Of a stretch of 31,122 nucleotides of DNA, positions 7,275 to 14,336 are shown piece by piece. The stretch comes from Bacillota bacterium (GTDB lineage: Bacteria > Bacillota > Bacilli > Lactobacillales > Streptococcaceae). Made by a program: the position numbers and the translations under genes. The first letter of the stretch is position 1. Every line of letters starts with the position of its first letter. The stretch covers positions 1 through 31,122 of the forward strand of contig JAJXWC010000004.1 of assembly GCA_021781855.1 (NCBI GenBank), in the 5' to 3' direction. The notes under the pieces are model-generated. The model made no database searches. It was not told where the DNA came from and worked only from the letters and a program-made list of their open reading frames with translations.

Positions 7275-8585
7275 ATGGCAGACCAATTTGACATTGACAA
7301 TATTATCAGCGGAGCAATCGCGGAGTCACCAACACCAGTTGCTACACCAACACCAGAAACACTTACTGCGGCAGTGACAAACAGACCTGTATCAGTTGTA
7401 TCAGCACTTGCTGAGCCGAAACCAGTTATCTTTTTAAAGACTTTGCCTACAGAAACACAGGATAAAATCAAAGCACAGACGCCTGCTCTGGTTGAAAAAT
7501 TTGTCGGTGATGAAAATTATTTACTGACATTCGGTACAACGGCAGTTGAAAATGTCAATCAGCTTGTAAATAAGATTTTGGAAGAACAAAAACACATTGT
7601 CATTCCTGAAATTGATGACATGTTGCGTAATGCAAACCGTGAATTGACAGGCTTCTCAACGAAATACAATACTGTTGACAAGGCTTCATTGGAGCAAAAA
7701 GAAGGATTTTTTGCAAAACTTTTCAAATCAGGTCAATCCAAACTCAACGATTTGTATTTTGATTCAAAAAATATTGAAGAAAAAATGGACAAATTGGCAG
7801 CAGATATTGTCAAACAAGAGGATGTTTTGTCGCGTAATATCGTGTCTGGGCAGATGTTAATTGACGAAAATACAAAATCAATTGAGCCGTTGATTGGCGT
7901 GATTGCGTTGATTGAGTCGAGCGATATGGAAGCTGGAAGTCAGGCGGCAGCCTTGCAGACTCAACTTGCTGCAGCACAGCCGAATTCACCAGAATATAAT
8001 GAAATTCAAAACAAATTGTCACGAGTGGCAGAGGTTATGGATAGGCTTGAACAGCGTCATACGGAGTTTGTCAGCCGGCTTTACGTGGCTTGGGCAAACA
8101 GTCCGCAGTTGCGAAATTTGATTAAGATTTCGAGTGATTTGAAATCAAAACTATCACTCATTCGTTTGAACACGATTCCAACAATGAAACTGACAATTGC
8201 TCAGCTCGGATTTTTGCAACAGCTAAAAACAACCAGTAAAATTGCAAGCACGGTTGATGAAGCAAATAATAATGCCCTGCAAATGCTCGCAGCAACAGCA
8301 AAAGAAACGATTCCAGAAGTAGAGAGACAAGTGCAGAATCCGTCAATTACGGTTGATTCGATTGTGAAAATTGCCGATTCGATTGTGGCGCAAAATCAGG
8401 GATTGATTGAAGCGATTCAGGAAGGGCGTAAAAATCGTCAGGCTGTGGAAGCCAGCATCATTCAGAGCGCACAGACGATTGCTGACAGTACAAAATTGCG
8501 GGATGCAAAGATTATTGAGGGAATTACTCAAAATGCACAGACTGCTTTGGAAACGGCTGGAACAACAGAAGAAAATGCAAATTAA
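7275..8585 (+). CDS. telA: TelA-family (toxic anion resistance) protein
   Basis: TelA/KlaA family protein (PF05816) of 436 residues, soluble and mostly helical. Roughly the first 60 residues are low in complexity (Pro, Thr and Ala rich: SPTPVATPTPETLTAA). The remainder is long helices with family-like stretches such as GFFAKLFKSGQSK and VRLNTIP-type repeats. Family names come from tellurite resistance, but in Firmicutes members are tied to envelope stress and resistance to antimicrobials. Translation is coupled to xpaC, since only one base separates stop and start and AGGGAGAA precedes the ATG. No separate terminator follows; the next one is the pyrE attenuator. Confidence 0.85.
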   Translation: MADQFDIDNIISGAIAESPTPVATPTPETLTAAVTNRPVSVVSALAEPKPVIFLKTLPTETQDKIKAQTPALVEKFVGDENYLLTFGTTAVENVNQLVNKILEEQKHIVIPEIDDMLRNANRELTGFSTKYNTVDKASLEQKEGFFAKLFKSGQSKLNDLYFDSKNIEEKMDKLAADIVKQEDVLSRNIVSGQMLIDENTKSIEPLIGVIALIESSDMEAGSQAAALQTQLAAAQPNSPEYNEIQNKLSRVAEVMDRLEQRHTEFVSRLYVAWANSPQLRNLIKISSDLKSKLSLIRLNTIPTMKLTIAQLGFLQQLKTTSKIASTVDEANNNALQMLAATAKETIPEVERQVQNPSITVDSIVKIADSIVAQNQGLIEAIQEGRKNRQAVEASIIQSAQTIADSTKLRDAKIIEGITQNAQTALETAGTTEENAN

Positions 8586-8588
8586 GAC

Positions 8589-8617
8589 TTGCAAAATTGT
8601 CTAATCTTTGTTAAACT
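8589..8617 (+). promoter_or_regulatory. pyrE leader promoter
   Basis: TTGCAA (8589-8594) and TAAACT (8612-8617) are 17 bp apart with TGT before the -10. It begins 3 bp after the telA stop. The predicted transcript start is near 8624. Confidence 0.6.
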
Positions 8618-8623
8618 GTTTCT

Positions 8624-8747
8624 AAGAAAACTTTTAAACGAGTCCAGAGAGGCTAGCAAAGTTGAAATCAGGAAAAAATTTTTCGTTTGTTGGACGGAAA
8701 GATTTTTGAAAAGAATGATACTTGCTAGATTTTGGCAAGTATTTTTT
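8624..8747 (+). promoter_or_regulatory. PyrR-dependent transcription attenuator upstream of pyrE
   Basis: AGTCCAGAGAGGCT at 8641-8654 matches the PyrR RNA-binding loop consensus ARUCCNGNGAGGYU exactly. AACTTT (8629-8634) pairs with AAAGTT (8658-8663) to close this anti-antiterminator. ATACTTGC (8718-8725) and GCAAGTAT (8735-8742) with T6 form the terminator. CTAGCAA (8653-8659) is perfectly complementary to TTGCTAG (8722-8728), forming an antiterminator that excludes both other structures. UMP-bound PyrR would therefore stop transcription before pyrE. This architecture is known from pyr operons of Bacillus and Lactococcus; pyrR itself is not in the window. Confidence 0.88.
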
Positions 8748-8789
8748 GTTTGAATCAAGCTGGCTTCTCTGAATGTGGTGAAAAAGTAA

Positions 8790-8940
8790 AGATGAAGCAG
8801 AGGCTAAATTCGAAGATTGCCATTCCGACTAGCTGCTTTAGCAGTGTAGCGAGGATGGTTAAGGTTGCGGATAGAGTAAACGAAATTTACGTCTTTCGTA
8901 ACGAAGTGTGTAGATAGCACGCTCTGCTGAGATAAATTAG
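8790..8940. repeat. Mosaic repeat copy inside the pyrE leader
   Basis: The 342 bases between the attenuator and pyrE hold no gene. 8794-8817 (AAGCAGAGGCTAAATTCGAAG) is an inverted copy of module B. 8867-8900 is the module GGTTGCGGATAGAG, then a GTAAA-CGAAA-TTTAC hairpin, then TCTTTCG. 8913-8936 is module A inverted. The rest (8941-9080) has a GACAAGC/GCTTGTC hairpin near 9042 and no clear signal besides. Confidence 0.65.
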
Positions 8941-9089
8941 TCTAAGCAATGCTATTTCTTTATGCAAGGCCTATTTTCACGCTTTCACTGTCGCCGATTT
9001 CATGGCTTGTTTAAAAAGGAAGGCTGTGTGTGCTCGAAAGACAAGCAAGCTTGTCATCAAGTGCTTACTGAGCCGTAGAAGGAGAAAAA

Positions 9090-9725
9090 ATGTCATTATC
9101 ACTATCGAAAAAAATTGCATCGGATTTGTTAAAAATTAAAGCTGTTAGTTTGTCACCGAGTGCACCATTTACGTGGGCAAGCGGAATTCAGTCACCGATT
9201 TATACAGACAATCGTGTAACCTTGGCTTACCCTGAAGTTCGCACCCAGATTGAAACAGGATTTGCAGAATTGATTGAGCGTGTGTTTCCTGAAGTTGAAG
9301 TCATTGCAGGAACAGCGACAGCAGGAATTCCACATGGAGCAATTATTGCGGACTATCTGCAGCTGCCGTTTGCTTATATTCGCAGTAAACCTAAAGACCA
9401 CGGGGCTGGCAATCAGGTAGAAGGGCGTATTTCTGCTGGTCAAAAAATGGTAGTAGTGGAAGATTTGATTTCGACAGGTGGGAGTGTATTGGAAGCTGTA
9501 AAAGCGGCAGAGCGTGAGGGAGCAGAGGTGCTTGGTGTTGTCGCAATTTTCACTTATGAACTTGAAAAAGCAGCGAATAAATTTGCTGAAGATGGTGTGA
9601 AATTATTCACATTGACTTCATATTCTGAGCTGATTGAAATTGCAAAGGAAACAGGATATGTCTCTGCTGAGGAATTGACTTTGCTTAAGAAATTTAAAGA
9701 AAATCAAGAAATGTGGCAAAATTGA
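9090..9725 (+). CDS. pyrE: Orotate phosphoribosyltransferase
   Basis: PyrE joins orotate and PRPP to give OMP, the fifth step of UMP synthesis. The 211-residue length is normal. The type I phosphoribosyltransferase PRPP loop is VVVEDLISTGGSV, with both acidic residues (ED) present. The flexible catalytic loop is KPKDHGAGNQVEGR, and an N-terminal segment (SPSAPFTWASGIQSPIY) shapes the orotate site. The ATG at 9090 follows GAAGGAG. The stop codon overlaps the pyrC start (TGATG), so translation is coupled. Expression should be limited by the PyrR attenuator about 340 bases upstream. Confidence 0.96.
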   Translation: MSLSLSKKIASDLLKIKAVSLSPSAPFTWASGIQSPIYTDNRVTLAYPEVRTQIETGFAELIERVFPEVEVIAGTATAGIPHGAIIADYLQLPFAYIRSKPKDHGAGNQVEGRISAGQKMVVVEDLISTGGSVLEAVKAAEREGAEVLGVVAIFTYELEKAANKFAEDGVKLFTLTSYSELIEIAKETGYVSAEELTLLKKFKENQEMWQN

Positions 9726-10999
9726 TGGCACATTTACTAATAAAAAACGGACGTGTCATTGACCCGAAAAGTAAACTTGACGAAGTTGCAGATGTTCTGA
9801 TTGCTGACGGAAAGATTGTCAAAATCGGTACTCATCTGACTGTTCCGTCAAATGTTGAAGTTATTGAGGCTGCGGGGCTGGTAGTTGCTCCAGGGCTGAT
9901 TGATGTGCATGTGCATTTTCGTGAACCAGGACAGACACATAAAGAAACGATTCATACAGGTGCGCAAGCTGCGGCTGCGGGTGGATTTACCACGGTTGTG
10001 ATGATGGCGAACACGAATCCGATTTTGTCCTCGCCTGAGCTAGTGCGAGAGACTTTGGAAATTGCAGCACAAGAAAAAATCCATGTTAAAACGATTGCTT
10101 CGATTACTAAAGATTTTGACGGAATAACACTAACTGACTTTGAAGCTTTAAGTGAAGCCGGTGCAGTTGGATTTTCAGATGACGGAATTCCTTTGACTAA
10201 TACGGGTGTACTGCGTGCTGCTCTGCAAAAGACAGCTAAAACTAATCAGCTCATTTCCATTCATGAGGAGGACCCGAATCTTATCGGAACGCTTGGTATA
10301 AATGATGGCGAAATTGCTCATCAATGCGGATTTACAGGCGCTCCAACAGTTTCTGAATACAGTATGGTGGCGCGTGATGTGATGGTGGCATACGATACAC
10401 ATGCACGTTTGCACATTCAACACTTATCAGCGGGGGAATCGGTTGATGTTGTGCGATTTGCGAAAAAATTAGGAGCAAGAGTAACAGCAGAAGTAACGCC
10501 GCAGCATTTTTCTCTGACAGAACAGGCCGTCTTATCACATGGAACAAATGCTAAGCTTAATCCGCCTTTGCGACGCTCTGACGACATTGTCAAAATCATC
10601 AATGGATTAAAAGATGGCACGATTGATGTGATTGCGACAGACCATGCTCCGCACACTAAGACCGAAAAATCTGCTGCGCTTGCAAAAGCACCTTCGGGAA
10701 TGATTGGGTTAGAAACCTCCTTGCAACTCGGCTTGACGCATCTTGTGGCAACAGGAGATTTGACCTTGTCTGAATTGCTTGCGAAAATGACAATCAATCC
10801 TGCAAATTTATATGGTTTTGATGTGGGTGTTTTGGCAGAAAACTCACCTGCAGACCTTGTAATTTTTGATGCAGAACATGAATTTACTGTACCTGTACAT
10901 TTTGATTCAAAAGCAGAAAATTCACCGTTTGTTAATCAAAAAGTTATTGGTCAAGTTAAATTTACAATTTGCGACGGAGAAATAGTTTATCGAAAATAG
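9725..10999 (+). CDS. pyrC: Dihydroorotase
   Basis: PyrC cyclises carbamoyl-aspartate to dihydroorotate, the third step of UMP synthesis. It has 424 residues and is of the class I, Bacillus type amidohydrolase. Metal ligands are seen in DVHVHFREPGQTHKET (His62, His64) and in ATDHAPHTKTEK near residue 305. I prefer ATG 9725, which overlaps the pyrE stop as TGATG and gives MAHLLIKNGRVIDP, close to known starts. A GTG at 9713 would add four residues. No strong ribosome site precedes either, in keeping with translational reinitiation. The terminator follows at once. Confidence 0.95.
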   Translation: MAHLLIKNGRVIDPKSKLDEVADVLIADGKIVKIGTHLTVPSNVEVIEAAGLVVAPGLIDVHVHFREPGQTHKETIHTGAQAAAAGGFTTVVMMANTNPILSSPELVRETLEIAAQEKIHVKTIASITKDFDGITLTDFEALSEAGAVGFSDDGIPLTNTGVLRAALQKTAKTNQLISIHEEDPNLIGTLGINDGEIAHQCGFTGAPTVSEYSMVARDVMVAYDTHARLHIQHLSAGESVDVVRFAKKLGARVTAEVTPQHFSLTEQAVLSHGTNAKLNPPLRRSDDIVKIINGLKDGTIDVIATDHAPHTKTEKSAALAKAPSGMIGLETSLQLGLTHLVATGDLTLSELLAKMTINPANLYGFDVGVLAENSPADLVIFDAEHEFTVPVHFDSKAENSPFVNQKVIGQVKFTICDGEIVYRK

Positions 11000-11021
11000 A
11001 AATGCGCTTGCGCATTTTTTT
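11000..11021 (+). terminator. pyrEC terminator
   Basis: AAATGCG (11000-11006) pairs with CGCATTT (11011-11017) around CTTG, then T7. It directly follows the pyrC stop. Confidence 0.85.
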
Positions 11022-11022
11022 G

Positions 11023-11031
11023 TGGTAAAAT
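11023..11031 (+). promoter_or_regulatory. Extended -10 next to the dnaD start codon
   Basis: TGGTAAAAT is an extended -10 ending 6 bp before the ATG at 11038, so the expected transcript start falls on or beside the A of ATG. No good -35 is seen because the terminator hairpin occupies that place. Confidence 0.45.
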
Positions 11032-11037
11032 AGGTTC

Positions 11038-11691
11038 ATGACTTATTATGACGAATTTATGGCGGGGCATTTAGTTTTACCACATGCTCTTTTGGAACAT
11101 TTTGCGAAAATTTTTCCAAGTAGTGAAGATTTTTTGATTTGGCTCTACTTTTATGAAAATCGCGATACGCTTCCTAGCGAAATCGCACGAAAGATTGGCA
11201 AATCACTTCCAGAGGTCAATCACAGCATCACTTCTCTTCAGAATTTCGGAGCGCTCAAAGTTACTTTAGTTGAGTTAAACGGTGACGTTGAGACGATTTT
11301 TGATGTTAGTCCTGCTTTTAAACATTTGGACGACTTAAGTGGTTCGAATCCTTTAACAGGTGCTGAAAATCAAGAAGAAGGGCAGTTAAAAGAGCTGGTA
11401 GGTGTATTTGAAGCAGAGATGGGCATGGTTTCACCTATGCAAGTAGATGAATTGCGTGCGATGCTCTTTGAAGACAAATATGACTTGAATCTAATAAAAC
11501 TGGCGCTTCGCGAAGCGGTTTTAAATCGAAAATTATCTTTGAAATACATCAAGGGAATTTTACGAAATTGGCATAACGATGGTATTACTAGCGTGCAAGC
11601 TGCTGAAAATCGTGAAAATCAACATCAGGAAAGTAAATCTGCGACAGGACATCAAGATTTTTATATTCCAATGGATGGACCTTGGAATTGA
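11038..11691 (+). CDS. dnaD: DnaD-domain replication initiation protein
   Basis: This 217-residue protein belongs to the DnaD family, which helps load the replicative helicase through DnaA and DnaB/DnaI during initiation and restart. The N-terminal winged helix spans roughly residues 1-100 (motif LPSEIARKIGKSLPEVNHSI). The C-terminal DnaB_2/DnaD domain (about 125-195) carries the YxxxN-like motif region, seen as LSLKYIKGILRNWHNDGI. The start is the first ATG in the frame. It lacks a convincing Shine-Dalgarno, with only AGG 3 bases away, and sits just after an extended -10, so the mRNA may be leaderless. nth follows after 159 bp, as in the dnaD-nth order of other Firmicutes. Confidence 0.9.
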   Translation: MTYYDEFMAGHLVLPHALLEHFAKIFPSSEDFLIWLYFYENRDTLPSEIARKIGKSLPEVNHSITSLQNFGALKVTLVELNGDVETIFDVSPAFKHLDDLSGSNPLTGAENQEEGQLKELVGVFEAEMGMVSPMQVDELRAMLFEDKYDLNLIKLALREAVLNRKLSLKYIKGILRNWHNDGITSVQAAENRENQHQESKSATGHQDFYIPMDGPWN

Positions 11692-11692
11692 A

Positions 11693-11740
11693 ATAATTAC
11701 TTTATCAGTAAAGAGTTCTTTTTTCTCACTGATGAGGAAA
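11693..11740 (+). repeat. Hairpin repeat (ATTACTTTATCAGTAA type) after dnaD
   Basis: ATTACTTTATCAGTAAAGAG, a T-rich loop, then CTCACTGATGAGG can form a stem (ATCAGT and GAG against CTC and ACTGAT). A second copy lies at 19568-19615 with a perfect TATCAGTAA/TTACTGATA stem. Confidence 0.6.
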
Positions 11741-11850
11741 CAAGCTGATGTCATTTGTTCTGAGCACCAAAATCGCAAAGTGCAAAAGTAGAAGTTTAGG
11801 TGATGAACAGCATTGGCTAAGCTAAATTTATGTAAAGTGAATAAAAAATA

Positions 11851-12501
11851 ATGTTAAATAAAAAAAGATTTTTAGAAGCATTTGTCCTTATTGAGCAAAT
11901 GTTTCCTGAAGCGCATGGTGAATTAGAATGGGAAACGCCTTTTCAGTTGCTTATTGCGACGATTTTATCTGCTCAGGCGACAGACAAAGGAGTAAATAAA
12001 GCAACACCAGCGCTCTTTGCTGCCTATCCTGATGCTGAAAAGATGGCAAATGCTGATGTTGCTGATGTTGAAAATTATGTAAAAACGATTGGACTTTACA
12101 GAACAAAAGCGAAAAATATTGTCAGAACAGCGCAAATGCTCACAGAAGAATTTGGCGGCGAACTTCCAAAAGATAAAAAAATCATTCAAACTTTACCTGG
12201 CGTTGGACGAAAAACAGCAAATGTTGTACTCGCTGAAGCCTACGGCATTCCTGGAATTGCGGTGGACACACATGTGGAACGGGTTTCAAAACGTTTGAAT
12301 ATTGTTCCACAGGATGCGAGTGTGCTAGATGTTGAAAAGAAGCTTATGGAATACATTCCAGAAGAAAAATGGGTGAAAGCACATCATCATTTGATTTTCT
12401 TTGGACGCTATCACTGCACGGCTAAAAATCCGAATTGTGAGCAGTGTCCTGTGCTAGATTATTGCAGGTTTGGGCAAGAAAGGCTTGGTGTGCGTGGATA
12501 A
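11851..12501 (+). CDS. nth: Endonuclease III (DNA glycosylase/AP lyase)
   Basis: Nth removes oxidised pyrimidines and cuts the abasic site in base excision repair. The 216-residue protein has the helix-hairpin-helix LPGVGRKTANVVL (catalytic Lys in GRKTA). GIAVDTHVERV follows with the catalytic Asp. The C-terminus ligates a [4Fe-4S] cluster with C-x6-C-x2-C-x5-C (CTAKNPNCEQCPVLDYC). The ATG at 11851 gives the standard length, though the ribosome site before it is weak (AAGTGA). The 3' end overlaps trmK by 8 bases. The run nth-trmK-nif3 looks like one operon ending at 14139. Confidence 0.95.
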   Translation: MLNKKRFLEAFVLIEQMFPEAHGELEWETPFQLLIATILSAQATDKGVNKATPALFAAYPDAEKMANADVADVENYVKTIGLYRTKAKNIVRTAQMLTEEFGGELPKDKKIIQTLPGVGRKTANVVLAEAYGIPGIAVDTHVERVSKRLNIVPQDASVLDVEKKLMEYIPEEKWVKAHHHLIFFGRYHCTAKNPNCEQCPVLDYCRFGQERLGVRG

Positions 12502-13183
12502 GATTAGATTATCAGCACGCTTGCAGGCCGTTGCGGATTTTGTGCCACCAGAGGCACGTTTAGCAGATATCGGTTCAGACCATGCCTTTCTACCTGCTTA
12601 TTTGGTTCAGACAGGAAAAATTAATTTTGCAGTAGCTGGAGAAGTGGTTGATGGCCCTTTTAGGATTGCTAAAAATCATATTGAATCAGCTAATTTGCAT
12701 AATAATATTTATGTAAAAAAAGCGAATGGCCTTGATGCTATTGATGTTTCAGAACAAATTGATACAGTCGTTATCGCAGGAATGGGCGGAATTTTAATTG
12801 CGGATATTTTGAAAACTGGTCAAGAGAAATTGGATTCAATAACACGTTTGATTTTGCAGCCGAACAATCATGAAGATACGCTGCGTCACTGGCTTGTGGA
12901 AAACCACTTTACGATTGTAGCAGAACAGATTTTGCTTGATGCGGATAAATTTTATGAGATTATTGTTGCCGAACCTGAATCAACGAATTTGACAAAGCTG
13001 TCAAAAGCGGATTTCCGTTTCGGACCGTTTCTCTCAAGAGAAAAATCAGTGATTTTTCGTCAGAAATGGGAAAAAGAGCTAAGTACGCTTGATAAGATTT
13101 TACTTAGACTTCCCGAAGAACAAGCAGAAAAACGATTTGAAATGCTCAAAAAGCAAGCGGAAATCAAGGAGGTATTATCATGA
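12494..13183 (+). CDS. trmK: tRNA (adenine(22)-N1)-methyltransferase
   Basis: TrmK methylates N1 of A22 in tRNAs, using S-adenosylmethionine. The protein of 229 residues has the SAM-binding motif LADIGSDHAFLPAYL at the N-terminus, the family motif VVIAGMGGILIADIL, and LILQPNNHEDTLRHWL. A C-terminal helical domain follows. I start at GTG 12494 (MDKIRLSARLQAVADF), ten bases after AAAGG. This matches the usual N-terminus and overlaps the nth stop by 8 bases. The frame opens earlier at a TTG (12470) inside nth, without support. Translation of the next gene overlaps its stop (ATGA). Confidence 0.93.
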   Translation: MDKIRLSARLQAVADFVPPEARLADIGSDHAFLPAYLVQTGKINFAVAGEVVDGPFRIAKNHIESANLHNNIYVKKANGLDAIDVSEQIDTVVIAGMGGILIADILKTGQEKLDSITRLILQPNNHEDTLRHWLVENHFTIVAEQILLDADKFYEIIVAEPESTNLTKLSKADFRFGPFLSREKSVIFRQKWEKELSTLDKILLRLPEEQAEKRFEMLKKQAEIKEVLS

Positions 13184-13953
13184 AGCTAAGTGAATTTGTC
13201 GCACCTTATGAAGCATTTTGTCCGCAGGCACTCGCTGTGGAAGGGGACCCTGTCGGTCTCCAGATTGGCTCGCTGAATCAAGAAGTCAAAAAAGTCTTGG
13301 TGACATTGGATATTCGAGAGCAAACGGTGCGTGAAGCAGTCGAAAATAATGTTGATTTGATTTTTGCCAAGCATCCTGTGATTTTTCGCCCATTGTCAAA
13401 TTTGACAGATTTGGATACTCAGGAGCATATCGTACTTGACCTTGCGCGCGCTGGAATTGCTGTTTATACTAGTCACACAAATATTGATGCGGTCACAGGT
13501 GGCATGAATGACTGGTTTTGCGAAATGTTGGGATTGACCAGCGTGGGAGTACTTGATGAGACTGAAAAAGTTGGACGTGTGGGAAATACGGATTTGACCA
13601 GTCTGTCAGAATTTGCAGAACAGGTTAAAACAGTATTTGGCTTGGAGCGTTTGCGGCTAGTGACTTATGACCATACTTTAACACAAAAAATTCAGCGTGT
13701 CGCGATTTGTGGTGGCTCTGGCGGGAAATTTTGGCCGCAGGCACAAGCGAAAGGTGCCGATGTTTACATTACAGGCGATATTTACTATCATACTGCGCAT
13801 GATTTGCTTTCTTCGGGTATGAGTGCGATTGACCCTGGACATTATATTGAACATTTGTTTGTTCCGAAGGTTGCAGAGAAGCTGCGTAGTTTTCATTCGG
13901 GTATAGAAATTCTGGAAAGTCAGGCAATGACCAATCCTTTTTACGATTTTTAA
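13180..13953 (+). CDS. Nif3-like dinuclear metal centre protein
   Basis: Member of the Nif3/YqfO/YbgI family, hexameric proteins with two metal ions, whose physiological role is unsettled. It has 257 residues, the short form without the middle PII-like insert of B. subtilis YqfO. Metal-binding stretches are visible: FAKHPVIFRPLSNL, VYTSHTNIDAVTGGMND and, near the C-terminus, DPGHYIEHLFVP. The start ATG overlaps the trmK stop codon (ATGA), and AAGGAGG lies upstream. trmK-nif3 adjacency is widely conserved in Firmicutes, which supports both calls. Confidence 0.92.
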   Translation: MKLSEFVAPYEAFCPQALAVEGDPVGLQIGSLNQEVKKVLVTLDIREQTVREAVENNVDLIFAKHPVIFRPLSNLTDLDTQEHIVLDLARAGIAVYTSHTNIDAVTGGMNDWFCEMLGLTSVGVLDETEKVGRVGNTDLTSLSEFAEQVKTVFGLERLRLVTYDHTLTQKIQRVAICGGSGGKFWPQAQAKGADVYITGDIYYHTAHDLLSSGMSAIDPGHYIEHLFVPKVAEKLRSFHSGIEILESQAMTNPFYDF

Positions 13954-13966
13954 TCTAGTATGTGTC

Positions 13967-13993
13967 TGCTATCTGCGCACTTCGTTATGAAAG
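13967..13993 (-). repeat. Inverted fragment of the mosaic repeat
   Basis: On the minus strand, CTTTCATAACGAAGTGCGCA then GATAGCA matches CTTTCGTAACGAAGTGTGTA then GATAGCA at 8893-8919 in the pyrE leader with three changes. Confidence 0.6.
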
Positions 13994-14109
13994 GCGCAAA
14001 CTCACAGCCTTGATGTTATCTCATGGCTTACTGTTTCTGTGCTGTCCGTTTAAAAATACAAAGTGGCTAGGCGATGGGATATAGCAAAATAATGTTTTAT
14101 ATAATTGAT

Positions 14110-14139
14110 AAGAATCAGACTGAAATCTGGTTCTTTTTT
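14110..14139 (+). terminator. Terminator of the nth-trmK-nif3 operon
   Basis: AAGAATCAGA (14110-14119) pairs with TCTGGTTCTT (14126-14135), including one T-G pair, around CTGAAA, then a T-run to 14139. Confidence 0.85.
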
Positions 14140-14205
14140 GTTCTATATTTTTAGAATTTATAGCAATTAACTTTAAATTAAAATGAAATAGTAATTTCAT
14201 AGTTA

Positions 14206-14234
14206 TTGTAATTTTAATTGGAATTAATTAAAAT
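14206..14234 (+). promoter_or_regulatory. GH20 gene promoter
   Basis: TTGTAA (14206-14211) and TAAAAT (14229-14234) are 17 bp apart in a very AT-rich stretch. The leader to ATG 14337 is about 95 nt. It holds a CTTTGC-AGA-GCAAAG hairpin (14308-14322) just before the AAGGAG ribosome site at 14325. Confidence 0.55.
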
Positions 14235-14336
14235 TAAGGTGTATGAATAAAGCAAACTAAGCTTTAATTCAAAGATGCTATTGAGATTGTTGAATCTGCT
14301 AATGAAGCTTTGCAGAGCAAAGTTAAGGAGAAATAA

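Noticed and set aside
8718..8747. Simple telA terminator
   Set aside because: The hairpin is better explained as the PyrR attenuator terminator, given the exact PyrR loop and the antiterminator pairing, though it may also stop telA transcripts.
10417..10797. 126-codon antisense frame within pyrC
   Set aside because: A shadow of a well-supported coding gene with no recognisable domain.
12470..12493. Longer TrmK start at a TTG inside nth
   Set aside because: No ribosome site, and the extra residues do not fit the family N-terminus.
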